This document shows positions 23,616 to 33,018 of a DNA stretch of 35,623 nucleotides, piece after piece (the stretch's first letter is position 1; each line of letters starts with the position of its first letter). A model generated the notes under the pieces. It was given only the letters and a program-made list of their open reading frames with translations. It ran no database searches and was not told the origin of the DNA. A program made the translations under genes and the position numbers. Origin of the DNA: an uncultured Lachnospiraceae bacterium (GTDB taxonomy: Bacteria; Bacillota; Clostridia; Lachnospirales; Lachnospiraceae); contig CALCMD010000087.1 in assembly GCA_937965795.1 (NCBI GenBank), positions 1-35,623 on the forward strand, given 5' to 3'.

Positions 23616-23705
23616 GTTACACTTCGTGTAACTCCTCCAGACCTTTCGGTCTGTCGTTAGCCTATGAAGTTTGCTCCTGCAAGCAGGCAAACTTCTTATA
23701 GGCTA
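23616..23705 (-). ncRNA. Three-hairpin leader of the lipoprotein gene
   Basis: Three consecutive inverted repeats: GTTACAC/GTGTAAC (23616-23632), CAGACC/GGTCTG (23638-23653) and a long stem TAGCCTAT-GAAGTTTGC / GCAAACTTC-TT-ATAGGCTA (23658-23705). The promoter at 23707-23735 predicts that transcription begins at the far edge of the long stem, so all three would be in the mRNA leader. None is followed by a T-run. It may be a structured regulatory leader or a dispersed repeat that landed there. Confidence 0.55.
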
Positions 23706-23706
23706 C

Positions 23707-23735
23707 ATTATAGCCTCTTACTTTTTTATTTTCAA
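23707..23735 (-). promoter_or_regulatory. Lipoprotein gene promoter
   Basis: Minus-strand -35 TTGAAA (23730-23735), exactly 17 bases, and -10 TATAAT (23707-23712). The -35 directly follows the recO stop codon. The leader to the lipoprotein start is about 125 bases. Confidence 0.75.
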
Positions 23736-24485
23736 CTAATAATTCAGGATGCTTCGTAAAATATCCAGAGATTTAAACGGTTTTTCTATGTACTTTTGCC
23801 GAAAACGTTCTGTCACGCTCTGGAATTCCCGCAGAACCTCCGGCGTTACCGTAAAGGTATAAAGCTTCTGTACCGGAGTAACGGTCACATATTGCAGCGT
23901 GTACACCGTGGATTCCAGCAGCGGCACAAGCTCCCTGTAATGCGGGGCGCAAAAGCGGCACGCCAGTCCGTCCCGCTTTGGAACGAAGCCTGCAAGGTTC
24001 TCCTTTTTTCCACATTCCACGCAGGAAAATACCTGCGGATACTCTCCCGCTGTCACCATTGCTTTTAACTCGAACACAGACCGCACCAGTTCCCTGTCCA
24101 GACTTGGAATTAAAAGCGCCTTTAGCGACACGTACAAAAGCCCCAGCATATCCGCCTCGTCATTATTTTCTCTGGTGTAGTAATCGGCAAACTCCATAAA
24201 ATAGAATCCGTAGTATGCCCCTTCGAAATCCTGGGACAATTGGCGGAAGTAATTCTGCACCTCCGCCCGCACCATCGTATAAGAGTCCCGCCCCTCGTAG
24301 AAAGAAAACTTTCCGAAGCAGAAAGGATTTGCCGCCGCCATCAGGGCGCTGTTTGGCTTCCTGGCTCCTCTGGCGAAAGCGGAGATTTTTCCTCTCTCTT
24401 TCGTCAGCACGACCACCCGCTTATCGTATTCTCCCATTGGCGCCGCCGACAGTATCATCCCGGTCAAAGTGAGCATTTCTCTCAT
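23736..24485 (-). CDS. recO: DNA repair protein RecO
   Basis: A 249-residue RecO, which works with RecF/RecR to load RecA on SSB-coated single-stranded DNA. An N-terminal OB fold (about 1-80; TGMILSAAPMGEYDKRVVVLT, GARKPNS) is followed by a helical part and a zinc site with Cys pairs in CVECGKKE and CRFC. The ATG directly follows the era stop codon with no gap, so era and recO are translationally coupled, as in many Firmicutes. Confidence 0.95.
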   Translation of the reverse strand: MREMLTLTGMILSAAPMGEYDKRVVVLTKERGKISAFARGARKPNSALMAAANPFCFGKFSFYEGRDSYTMVRAEVQNYFRQLSQDFEGAYYGFYFMEFADYYTRENNDEADMLGLLYVSLKALLIPSLDRELVRSVFELKAMVTAGEYPQVFSCVECGKKENLAGFVPKRDGLACRFCAPHYRELVPLLESTVYTLQYVTVTPVQKLYTFTVTPEVLREFQSVTERFRQKYIEKPFKSLDILRSILNY

Positions 24486-25394
24486 TTAAATATCCTTCTT
24501 GTCATATCCGAAATTTTTTATCAGGAAATCGCTGTCCCTCCAGTCCTTCTTTACCTTTACCCAGAGCTGTAAATTCACTTTCATTTCCAGCATATCCTCG
24601 ATCTCATAGCGCGCCGCCGCACCGATTTTTTTCAACATGGCGCCGCCTTTCCCGATAATAATGCCCTTGTGCGAATCCCTTTCGCACACGATCGTCGCCT
24701 CAATATCCATGATATGTCCCTTTTTCCGCTCTTTCATGGTATCCACCGAAACGGCGATTCCGTGAGGAATCTCTTCATTCAGGCAGCGCAGCGCCTTCTC
24801 CCGTATCAGTTCTGCGACGATCTGGCGCTGCGGCTGATCGGTTACGGTATCTTCATCGTAAAACATCGGCCCATAGGGCAGGTACTTAAAAATCGTGTCG
24901 ATAATGTCCTGCGTGTTCATGCCTTTTAACGCCGACGCAGGAATAATCTCCGCAAAATCATAGATTTTCCTGTACTCGTCAATGAATTTCAGAATCTCTT
25001 CTTTCTTTACCGTATCGATTTTATTAATGACCAGGATAACCGGCGTTGTCGTTTTCATAAGCTGTTCGGCAATATGCCGCTCCCCCGCGCCAATAAAAGT
25101 AGACGGCTCTACCAGCCACAGAACCACATCCACCTCATTGACCGTCCGTTCCGCCACATTTACCATGTATTCTCCCAGCTTATTTTTCGCCTTGTGAATC
25201 CCTGGCGTATCCAGAAAAACGATCTGCCCCTGCTCACAGGTATACACAGTCTGTATCCGGTTTCTTGTCGTCTGCGGTTTGCTCGACGTAATGGCGATTT
25301 TCTGTCCAATCAGGTGATTCATCAGCGTGGATTTTCCCACGTTCGGCCTTCCGATCAAAGTGACAAATCCTGATTTGCAGTTTCTTTCGTTCAT
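24486..25394 (-). CDS. era: GTPase Era
   Basis: A 302-residue GTPase needed for 30S subunit maturation. G1 is GRPNVGKST (about 16-24), G3 DTPGIHK, G4 NKID. The C-terminal KH domain has IIGKGGAMLKKIG and would bind the 3' end of 16S rRNA. Length is standard. It starts 11 bases after the M16C peptidase gene and abuts recO. The ATG is preceded by GGAGGAG. Confidence 0.97.
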   Translation of the reverse strand: MNERNCKSGFVTLIGRPNVGKSTLMNHLIGQKIAITSSKPQTTRNRIQTVYTCEQGQIVFLDTPGIHKAKNKLGEYMVNVAERTVNEVDVVLWLVEPSTFIGAGERHIAEQLMKTTTPVILVINKIDTVKKEEILKFIDEYRKIYDFAEIIPASALKGMNTQDIIDTIFKYLPYGPMFYDEDTVTDQPQRQIVAELIREKALRCLNEEIPHGIAVSVDTMKERKKGHIMDIEATIVCERDSHKGIIIGKGGAMLKKIGAAARYEIEDMLEMKVNLQLWVKVKKDWRDSDFLIKNFGYDKKDI

Positions 25395-25405
25395 TTTCTC
25401 CTCCT

Positions 25406-28318
25406 CTATTCCACAAACGGAACCAGTTCCCCGAACATTTCCTTCTCTTCTTCCAGTTTTTTCTCATTTCCGATCACACAGAGATTATCCTGACTCAAAA
25501 CAGCCGCCATAAGATCTGCCAGCGCCCGTATGGATTCCTGATTCGCCCCGAGAATCTCATTGCGTTCCCTCTGGTAATCTTCAAAGGTTCTTCCATTGAT
25601 AGCAGCGTTTCGTGAGCGGATTCCCTTCATCATCGGTGTAAGCGGCGTATCCAGCTCGCTGACGGCGCCAATGATATATTTCGTCATATCCCTTTCGGTC
25701 GCCGTAAAATTTCTCACATAATCTGCAATCCCGTCAAACACCTCGTTCGTCTGCCGCAGGTTCGGATCCCGGTAAGAGGCGAAATAGGTATCTCCCAGCG
25801 TGCCGAATCCGGCCATGCTTCCATATGCGCCTCCTTTGACACGAACATTCTCCCACAGATAGCCGTAGTTCAGAATGACCTTTAAAACCTTAAGCGCTCC
25901 TGTATAAGAAAAGCCCGCCGCAAGGTAATTTCCAGCTCTCGATACATACTGAATCTTCGCAGAGGTCAGAAAGCCTTCATTTTTTCTTCCGGCAGCCCGA
26001 ATCGGCTCCTGTGCGCAAAGCCCGCCCTCCGGCAGCTTCTCCCTGAATGCTTTCAGCGGCTCCTGAAGCGCTGTGAACCCTTCCTCTTCCGCCGTAAGAC
26101 TCACCGTCAGCGTATCCCTGCGAAACAGTGCGGTCACCAGTTCTTTCAAAATGAAAATCAGCTTCTCTTTTCTCTCCTCAAAGTGCTCCTCAATATCCTC
26201 CACCAGCTTGTAGAGCGCAATACCGCTGACCGCCTCATTAAACGCCGCCACATCGGAAAAATACGACATGGAACGCAGCGCAGCCGTGGAGTGTCCTGCG
26301 GAATTCAGACCGATCTGCAATCTGGATTTTAGCTGTGCGATGATCTCATACAGGCGCTTTTCATCCTCCAGCTTCGACGTAAAGAGAATCTCCTCGATCA
26401 TCTGCTCCACAAAGCCAATCTCCCCATAAAGTGTCTTGACGTACAGGGAAAATACCGACCAGCTCTCGCCCGGATTTTTCCAGCTCGCAAAGATTTCCGG
26501 CATCATATAAATTCCTCCGGTACGCATATTGATCTCATTGAAAAGATCTCCATAAGAATAGTTCGCAGTATCGATCATTCCAAGCGTTGCCTTGAGGATT
26601 CCCAGATACGGAATGTATTCCTTTTTCACATAACGGGTATCAAACATCAAATTCAGATATGCGATGCCATTGGTAAAAACGTCATGATGAAGCGTCACAA
26701 TATCTCCGATCAAACGTTTCTTATTATATAACGGCCTTGCTTCTTTCCTGATATCTTCTTTGGAAAGCAGAGGAATCGCTTTCAATTCCTCTTCGGTAGA
26801 TGGCGTCCCCTGGAATCTGTCAAGCCTTTCTGTCTTTTCGATCAGTTCTTTTATTTCATCCTGACTCAGCGACGCCTTATAAGAAGCAAGCCTTTCTCTG
26901 ACCTTTTCTTCCATCTTTGCGGTCAGTCCTTTTTCCGGTTCCACGATTACGACAGACACATGCTTATTTTCTAGCAGATATTTCCGGATCAACGTCTCAA
27001 AATATCCCGTTCCCACCTGCTTTTTCAGTTTCTCGAAAACGGACAACTGATGAAGATAATCAAAAGGGCGCATCTCATCATAAAGCCAGGAATCCATCAG
27101 GTCGATCCCGTACATCAATCCTTTCGGGTAATTCCCGTAGTCTGCCTCACGGAAACGGAATTCCATATAGTTGATGCCGGCCCGCAGAGCTTTCTCATCA
27201 ATGCCTTCTGCCGCAATCCGGCTTAACTCCTCCCGAATGATGTTCAAAAAGAGCTCCTTCTTCTCCGGGTCTGAATTTTTCGCTATGACAGAAAACATGG
27301 GCTGGTAAGTTCCACTGTCATAAGAACCCGTGATGTCCTTTCCCACTTTCGCATCCAGAAGCGCCTGCTTTAACGGTGCGCCCGGTGCGGAAAGCAGCGC
27401 ATATTCGATAACGGCAAAGGCATTCGACAGCTCCACGTCCAGGCTGGTGCCGATCGAAGCATTGAAGGAAAGATACGTATTTCCCTCCTCGGAATCCGAA
27501 CTGGAGATGGAATATTTCTTCCGCACCTCCCTCGGCGTCTCAAAAGCCGGCTGGAGCTTAATTTCCGAAGGAATCTCCATTGCATCGTATTTACACAGAT
27601 ATTCCCTGTCCAGCCATTCCAGCTTCCCGGCCACATCCATGTCTCCGTAAAGATAAATATAACAATTCGACGGATGATAATATTTGCTGTGGAATCCCAG
27701 AAACTCCGAGTACTTCAAATCCGGAATGCACTCAGGGTCCCCGCCGGACTCATTTCCATAAGTAGTGTCCGGATACAGCGAATTCAGGATTTCCCGGTCC
27801 AGCACATCCTCCGGCGAGGAAAACGCGCCTTTCATCTCATTATATACTACGCCGTTATATGTCAGCTCATCCTCTGGATTTTCCAGTTGATAGCTCCATC
27901 CCTCCTGGCAGAAAATTTCCTCTTTTTCATAAATATTTGGAAAAAACACCGCATCCATATAAACATGGATCAGATTCATGAAATCGGCATCGTTACAGCT
28001 CGCCACCGGATACATCGTCTTATCCGGATAGGTCATAGCATTTAAAAATGTGCTTAAAGAACCTTTTGCCAATTCCACAAACGGGTCTTTGGAAGGGAAC
28101 TTCTTACTTCCGCACAGCACGCTGTGCTCCAGAATGTGCGCCACTCCGGTATTGTCCGCCGGGGGCGTGCGAAAAGTAATATGAAATACTTTATTTTCAT
28201 CATCATTTGACAGCACACAGATGCGTGCGCCGCTCTTTTTATGCCGGAAAAGATACCCTTCCGAATGAATATCATCAATTCTTTCCTGTTTTAACTGTTC
28301 ATAGCCTGCAATCTCCAT
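25406..28318 (-). CDS. M16C metallopeptidase (PreP/insulinase family)
   Basis: A 970-residue clamshell zinc peptidase. The inverted zinc motif HxxEH is at residues 61-65 (HILEH), with the distal Glu expected in the YNEMKGAFSSPED region near residue 150. The peptidase M16C-associated domain occupies the centre, and two further M16-type halves follow, matching the 950-1000-residue PreP-like family that degrades short peptides in a closed chamber. No signal peptide, so cytoplasmic. I chose ATG 28318: an upstream in-frame ATG at 28351 would place the AGGAGG site inside the gene. First gene of the peptidase-era-recO unit. Confidence 0.92.
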   Translation of the reverse strand: MEIAGYEQLKQERIDDIHSEGYLFRHKKSGARICVLSNDDENKVFHITFRTPPADNTGVAHILEHSVLCGSKKFPSKDPFVELAKGSLSTFLNAMTYPDKTMYPVASCNDADFMNLIHVYMDAVFFPNIYEKEEIFCQEGWSYQLENPEDELTYNGVVYNEMKGAFSSPEDVLDREILNSLYPDTTYGNESGGDPECIPDLKYSEFLGFHSKYYHPSNCYIYLYGDMDVAGKLEWLDREYLCKYDAMEIPSEIKLQPAFETPREVRKKYSISSSDSEEGNTYLSFNASIGTSLDVELSNAFAVIEYALLSAPGAPLKQALLDAKVGKDITGSYDSGTYQPMFSVIAKNSDPEKKELFLNIIREELSRIAAEGIDEKALRAGINYMEFRFREADYGNYPKGLMYGIDLMDSWLYDEMRPFDYLHQLSVFEKLKKQVGTGYFETLIRKYLLENKHVSVVIVEPEKGLTAKMEEKVRERLASYKASLSQDEIKELIEKTERLDRFQGTPSTEEELKAIPLLSKEDIRKEARPLYNKKRLIGDIVTLHHDVFTNGIAYLNLMFDTRYVKKEYIPYLGILKATLGMIDTANYSYGDLFNEINMRTGGIYMMPEIFASWKNPGESWSVFSLYVKTLYGEIGFVEQMIEEILFTSKLEDEKRLYEIIAQLKSRLQIGLNSAGHSTAALRSMSYFSDVAAFNEAVSGIALYKLVEDIEEHFEERKEKLIFILKELVTALFRRDTLTVSLTAEEEGFTALQEPLKAFREKLPEGGLCAQEPIRAAGRKNEGFLTSAKIQYVSRAGNYLAAGFSYTGALKVLKVILNYGYLWENVRVKGGAYGSMAGFGTLGDTYFASYRDPNLRQTNEVFDGIADYVRNFTATERDMTKYIIGAVSELDTPLTPMMKGIRSRNAAINGRTFEDYQRERNEILGANQESIRALADLMAAVLSQDNLCVIGNEKKLEEEKEMFGELVPFVE

Positions 28319-28419
28319 ATTCTTCCTGCAAAACCTCCTTATTCCAATCATTACCGGGATTATAGCATTTATTCAGGGAAGGTGCAAGACGCGTCTGTTT
28401 TTGCGCACCGTCTTATTTC

Positions 28420-29163
28420 TTACAATTTTCCCACCGTCAGCTTCGTCTCTTTTACGATCTCCGCCGCCTTTTTCCCGATTTTCGGATAAACCGTCACCCG
28501 CACGGTGTATTCTCCCGCAGGCACATATTTTTTACTGCTTAATTTCGCCTGGTTTCCCTTTGAGGGCTTTCCATCCCATTTCCACTGATACGTCTTTGAG
28601 CCCGTCTCACCATAATCTTTTTTATAAACCAGTTTTCCATTCGCATCGAGAATGCGCACGATTGTCTTTACTGGAACCGCCGTTTTTATAAGGGTCTTGA
28701 TTTGGGCGTCCTTCTTTTTCTTTGGCTGGAAAGCGTCTCCTTTTTTCGGTCTGTTGATTTTCAGATATTTAATTTCCGGTTCCGCATATTTCTGCACAGT
28801 AAACATCCATGCCCGTGTTTTCCCGTCCGCCGTATAGGTAAACAGATTTCCCGCCGGTTCGTCCCCCGGTTTTACTTTTGAAGCTGCGAACTGAAAATTT
28901 CCGTATCTCGAGCTGGTATTTTTCTTTACGGAAAACGTGACGTTTTTGGATTTTGCGTTGACGTAAATCACAGACTGATTCGCATAATAAGAAGTATAGC
29001 CATAGGGTGTTTTCCCATATTTCATCTCAATGACCTGTGTCGTATATCCATCCTTTACCACGATGTCAAACAGCCTCTGGGACGCTTCCGCCTTACCTCC
29101 GGGCAGCAGGAACGCCATCCATAAAAAAGCTGCGGCCAGTACGTATTTCTTCCATTTTCCCAT
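28420..29163 (-). CDS. Secreted protein with FlgD-like Ig C-terminus
   Basis: A 247-residue exported protein. Residues 1-28 form a signal peptide (cleavage likely after AEA). The middle, about 30-130, is a Tyr-rich beta region. The C-terminal ~100 residues resemble a FlgD-type immunoglobulin-like domain: VKTIVRILDANGKLVYKKD, then TYQWKWDG and YVPAGEYTVRVTVY. The protein is very basic (Lys-rich), which suits cell-wall binding. No LPXTG or lipobox. AGGAGG precedes the ATG. It follows the nifJ terminator. Function unknown. Confidence 0.75.
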   Translation of the reverse strand: MGKWKKYVLAAAFLWMAFLLPGGKAEASQRLFDIVVKDGYTTQVIEMKYGKTPYGYTSYYANQSVIYVNAKSKNVTFSVKKNTSSRYGNFQFAASKVKPGDEPAGNLFTYTADGKTRAWMFTVQKYAEPEIKYLKINRPKKGDAFQPKKKKDAQIKTLIKTAVPVKTIVRILDANGKLVYKKDYGETGSKTYQWKWDGKPSKGNQAKLSSKKYVPAGEYTVRVTVYPKIGKKAAEIVKETKLTVGKL

Positions 29164-29202
29164 GAAATTCCTCCTTTGATTTCCTGCATCGCCTGTAGAA
29201 AA

Positions 29203-29238
29203 TCAGGAGCAGGCACATCGTACCTGCTCCTGTCTCTT
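29203..29238 (-). terminator. nifJ terminator
   Basis: CAGGAGCAGG (29204-29213) and CCTGCTCCTG (29223-29232) form a perfect 10-bp stem. A-rich and T-rich flanks on both sides make it look bidirectional; on the minus strand ATTTTCT follows. It lies about 15 bases after the nifJ stop. Confidence 0.85.
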
Positions 29239-29247
29239 TTTTATCTT

Positions 29248-32200
29248 TTATTCTTCGCTTCCGTACAGAGTAATCAGCTTATTCAGATATTCATATCGTT
29301 CTTTCGCTTCGCTCTCATTCTTTGCAAAGAGTCTCTTCGCCTTCTCAGGATTGGAGCGCATCAGGGAGTTATAACGAACCTCGCCATTTAAGAACTCCTG
29401 ATATCCTTCAGCCTGAGGAGCCTTGCTGTCCAGAATAAATGCCGGTTTTCCTTCTGCTTTCAATGCAGGATTGAAGCGGAAATTGTGCCAGTAACCGCAC
29501 TTAACAGCCAGATCTTCCTCTGTCTGAGCCTTGCTCATGCCCTTCTTGATACCGTGATTGATACACGGAGCGTATGCAATGATCAGGGACGGTCCCGGAT
29601 ATGCCTCAGCCTCTGCAATCGCTTTTACCGTCTGGTTGAAGTCAGCGCCCATAGAAATCTGTGCTACATAGACATAACCATAGCTCATTGCGATGCTTGC
29701 CATATCTTTCTTCTTCACTTCTTTACCGCCTGCCGCGAACTGTGCGACTGCGCCTGTCGGTGTGGACTTGGAGGACTGGCCGCCCGTATTGGAGTAAACC
29801 TCGGTATCAAATACCATGATATTGATGTCCTGTCCGCTTGCAAGTACATGGTCTACGCCGCCAAAGCCGATGTCGTATGCCCATCCGTCGCCGCCGAAGA
29901 TCCACTGTGACTTCTTAGCCAGGAAGTCCTTGTCTTTCAGAATCTCCTGTGCTTTTTCACATCCGCATGCTTCCAGAGCCGCTACCAGCTTGTCCGTAGC
30001 CGGGCCATTGAGGATACCGGAAGCAAACGTATCCAGCCACTCCTGTCCTGCTGCTTTTACAGCTTCATTGTCACCATTTGCCACAACGTCCTCTACTTTT
30101 GCTTTCAGGCCGTTTCTCAGCGCTTTCTGCGCCAGCAGCATACCATAACCGAACTCTGCATTATCCTCGAACAGTGAGTTGCCCCATGCAGGGCCCTGCC
30201 CCTTCGCATTTACGGTGTACGGTGTGGACGGTGAGGAATTGCCCCAGATCGAAGAACATCCTGTCGCATTTGCAATATACATTCTGTCGCCGAAGAGCTG
30301 GGTGATCAGTTTCGCGTACGGCGTCTCGCCACATCCCGCACATGCGCCTGAGAACTCAAGCAGCGGCTGTTTGAACTGGCTTCCTTTCACGGTATTCTCT
30401 TTAAATTTCTCGACAACGTCAGCCTTTGCAGGTAACTGAACGCCATAGTCAAAGTATTTCTGCAATCCTGCGTTTGCTTCCATATTTTCCATTGCCAGAG
30501 CTTTCGCGCCCTTCTTGCCCGGACATACGTTTGCACAGGAACCGCATCCGGTACAGTCATATGCAGACATAACAACGGCAAATCTGTAGTTTGGCATACC
30601 TGTCATCGGCAGAGTTTTCATTCCTTCCGGCGCTGCCGCTACTTCTTCCTCTGTCAGAGCGACCGGACGGATAACTGCGTGAGGACATACATAGGAACAG
30701 CGGTTACACTGGATACAGTTCTCCGGATTCCATACCGGAACGTCTACCGCGATGCCACGCTTCTCGTAAGCAGCGGAACCTGACGGAGTCGTACCGTCCA
30801 CATAATCTTTAAATGCGGATACCGGAAGGGTATTTCCTTCCTGGGCGTTTACTTTGCTCTGGATATTATTTACGAAATCAACAACATCTTTTCTGCCGCC
30901 CTCTGCATGGGTCATAGCCAGCCCCTCGTCTGCCGCATCCTTCCAGCTTTCCGGAACTGCCACTTCTACCACCTGCTTTGCGCCTGCGTCGATCGCATCG
31001 TAGTTCATCTGTACGATGGCGTCGCCTTTTCTTCCGTAGGTAGCTTTTGCAGCGGCTTTCATCAGCTCGATGGCCTGCTCCTCCGGAATAATATTGGCAA
31101 GCTTGAAGAACGCGGACTGGAGAACTGTATTGATACGTCCGCCAAGACCGATTTCCTTACCGATCTTAATACCGTCAATCACATAGAACTTAATGCCATG
31201 ATTCGCGATAAAGCTCTTTACCTGGCCCGGAAGGTGTTTCTCAAGTCCTTCTGCATCCCACGGGCAGTTCAGCAGAAAGGTACCGCCGTCTACCAGCTCC
31301 TGAACCATATTGTATTTATTGACATAAGAAGGATTATGACATGCCACGAAGTTTGCCTGCTTAATCAGGTACGTGGACTTAATCGGACTCTTGCCGAAAC
31401 GCAGGTGGGACATGGTAACGCCGCCTGATTTCTTAGAGTCATAATCAAAGTATGCCTGTGCATACATATCTGTATTATCACCGATAATCTTGATGGAGTT
31501 CTTATTCGCTCCTACCGTACCGTCTGCACCCAGACCCCAGAACTTGCAGTTGATCGTTCCTTCTGGCGTCGTAACGAGCGGTGCGCCGCACTCCAGAGAC
31601 AGATGTGTCACATCGTCCTCGATACCGATCGTAAATTTCTTCTTTTCTGTATTATGGTATACGGCTACGATCTGTGCCGGAGTCGTATCCTTCGAGCCTA
31701 AGCCATAGCGTCCGGTAAATACCGGAACGGCGTCAAACTTCGTTCCTTTCAGGGCTGCCACAACGTCCAGGTACAGCGGCTCGCCGAGCGCTCCCGGCTC
31801 TTTCGTCCTGTCTAACACGCTGATCTGCTTCACCGTCTCAGGAATCGCATCTGCCAGAGCTTCTGCGGAGAACGGTCTGTAAAGACGAACCTTTACCACG
31901 CCGACCTTCTCGCCTGCTGCCATCAGGTAATCGATCGTCTCGTCAATGGTGTCGCATACAGAACCCATTGCAACAATCACATGCTCTGCGTCTGCCGCAC
32001 CATAATAGTTGAATAATTTATAATCCGTACCAATCTTCTCATTTACCTTGTCCATGTATTTCTGAACAACAGCCGGAAGCGCATCGTAATATGGATTACA
32101 TGCCTCTCTTGCCTGGAAGAAGATATCTGGGTTCTGTGCAGAACCTCTCTGGCACGGGTGGTTCGGATTCAGTGCGTTTCTTCTGAATGCGTCGATGGCG

Positions 32201-32793
32201 TCCATATTCACCATTTCCTTTAAGTCGTCATAATCCCATGTCTCGATTTTCTGAATCTCATGAGAGGTACGGAATCCGTCGAAGAAATTGATAAACGGAA
32301 TACGTCCCTCAATCGCCGCCATATGTGCAACGGGAGTCAGATCCATAACTTCCTGAACGCTGGACTCGCACAGCATCGCACATCCGGTCTGACGACAGGC
32401 ATAAACATCTGAGTGATCGCCAAAGATAGATAAGGCATGGCTCGCCAGTGCACGGGCGGAAACATTGAACACGCCCGGAAGCTGCTCACCTGCGATTTTG
32501 TACAGGTTCGGAATCATCAGAAGCAGACCCTGGGATGCTGTGTATGTAGTCGTCAGCGCGCCTGCTGCCAGAGAACCGTGTACCGTACCTGCCGCACCTG
32601 CCTCAGACTGCATTTCTGTCACCTGGACTTCCTGTCCGAAAATATTCTTTCTTCCCTGAGTCGCCCACTCGTCAGTAGCTTCGGCCATAACGGATGACGG
32701 GGTAATCGGGTAAATAGCCGCTACATCCGTAAACGCATAGGACGCATGTGCCGCAGCATGATTACCATCCATGGTTTTCATTTTTCTAGCCAT
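29248..32793 (-). CDS. nifJ: Pyruvate:ferredoxin (flavodoxin) oxidoreductase
   Basis: An 1181-residue homodimeric PFOR, which oxidises pyruvate with CoA to acetyl-CoA and CO2 and reduces ferredoxin. All domains are in one chain: pyruvate-binding domain (YPITPSSVMAE near residue 30), domains II-III, two [4Fe-4S] motifs (CIQCNRCSYVCP near 690 and CTGCGSCANVCPG near 750), and the thiamine-diphosphate domain with ACAGCGETPYAKL, GDGWAYDIGFGG near 968 and NTGGQ. Length is typical. AGGAGG precedes the ATG. Transcribed alone, from a promoter 130 bases upstream through a structured leader. Confidence 0.97.
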   Translation of the reverse strand: MARKMKTMDGNHAAAHASYAFTDVAAIYPITPSSVMAEATDEWATQGRKNIFGQEVQVTEMQSEAGAAGTVHGSLAAGALTTTYTASQGLLLMIPNLYKIAGEQLPGVFNVSARALASHALSIFGDHSDVYACRQTGCAMLCESSVQEVMDLTPVAHMAAIEGRIPFINFFDGFRTSHEIQKIETWDYDDLKEMVNMDAIDAFRRNALNPNHPCQRGSAQNPDIFFQAREACNPYYDALPAVVQKYMDKVNEKIGTDYKLFNYYGAADAEHVIVAMGSVCDTIDETIDYLMAAGEKVGVVKVRLYRPFSAEALADAIPETVKQISVLDRTKEPGALGEPLYLDVVAALKGTKFDAVPVFTGRYGLGSKDTTPAQIVAVYHNTEKKKFTIGIEDDVTHLSLECGAPLVTTPEGTINCKFWGLGADGTVGANKNSIKIIGDNTDMYAQAYFDYDSKKSGGVTMSHLRFGKSPIKSTYLIKQANFVACHNPSYVNKYNMVQELVDGGTFLLNCPWDAEGLEKHLPGQVKSFIANHGIKFYVIDGIKIGKEIGLGGRINTVLQSAFFKLANIIPEEQAIELMKAAAKATYGRKGDAIVQMNYDAIDAGAKQVVEVAVPESWKDAADEGLAMTHAEGGRKDVVDFVNNIQSKVNAQEGNTLPVSAFKDYVDGTTPSGSAAYEKRGIAVDVPVWNPENCIQCNRCSYVCPHAVIRPVALTEEEVAAAPEGMKTLPMTGMPNYRFAVVMSAYDCTGCGSCANVCPGKKGAKALAMENMEANAGLQKYFDYGVQLPAKADVVEKFKENTVKGSQFKQPLLEFSGACAGCGETPYAKLITQLFGDRMYIANATGCSSIWGNSSPSTPYTVNAKGQGPAWGNSLFEDNAEFGYGMLLAQKALRNGLKAKVEDVVANGDNEAVKAAGQEWLDTFASGILNGPATDKLVAALEACGCEKAQEILKDKDFLAKKSQWIFGGDGWAYDIGFGGVDHVLASGQDINIMVFDTEVYSNTGGQSSKSTPTGAVAQFAAGGKEVKKKDMASIAMSYGYVYVAQISMGADFNQTVKAIAEAEAYPGPSLIIAYAPCINHGIKKGMSKAQTEEDLAVKCGYWHNFRFNPALKAEGKPAFILDSKAPQAEGYQEFLNGEVRYNSLMRSNPEKAKRLFAKNESEAKERYEYLNKLITLYGSEE

Positions 32794-32819
32794 TTTGTTA
32801 TTCCTCCTTTTATTTGTGG

Positions 32820-32903
32820 ATTATGATTCTCTGATGCAAAAAAGCAAAAACAAAGCCTGCATGTTCTCTGGCAGGGACTGCTTTCGCACAATCGAATCAT
32901 AAT
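32820..32903 (-). promoter_or_regulatory. Structured nifJ leader
   Basis: An outer perfect 10-bp inverted repeat, ATTATGATTC (32820-32829) / GAATCATAAT (32894-32903), encloses an inner hairpin CCTGC/GCAGG (32856-32860 / 32871-32875). On the minus strand the inner hairpin is followed by CTTTGTTTTTGCTTTTTT, the form of an intrinsic terminator. The whole lies between the promoter and the ribosome site, so it may act as an attenuator. Confidence 0.5.
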
Positions 32904-32920
32904 ATTTTCCATATGGATTT

Positions 32921-32949
32921 ATCATAGCACAAAAACAAAGAAATGTCCA
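32921..32949 (-). promoter_or_regulatory. nifJ promoter
   Basis: Minus-strand -35 TGGACA (32944-32949), exactly 17 bases, and an extended -10 TGCTATGAT (hexamer 32921-32926). The -35 lies in the stem of the terminator between nifJ and the upstream DUF1284 gene. Confidence 0.6.
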
Positions 32950-32988
32950 TTTCCCTGCACGCAGAAAATGGGCATTTCTTTGTTTTTT
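32931..32988. terminator. Bidirectional terminator upstream of nifJ
   Basis: CAAAGAAATG (32936-32945) pairs with CATTTCTTTG (32973-32982), and the stem extends inward through CCATTT/AAATGG. A-runs and T-runs flank both sides. It ends the bioY-DUF1284 transcript on the minus strand. Confidence 0.85.
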
Positions 32989-33018
32989 TCGCTATACATA
33001 AGGCAAAACTTCGTGATT

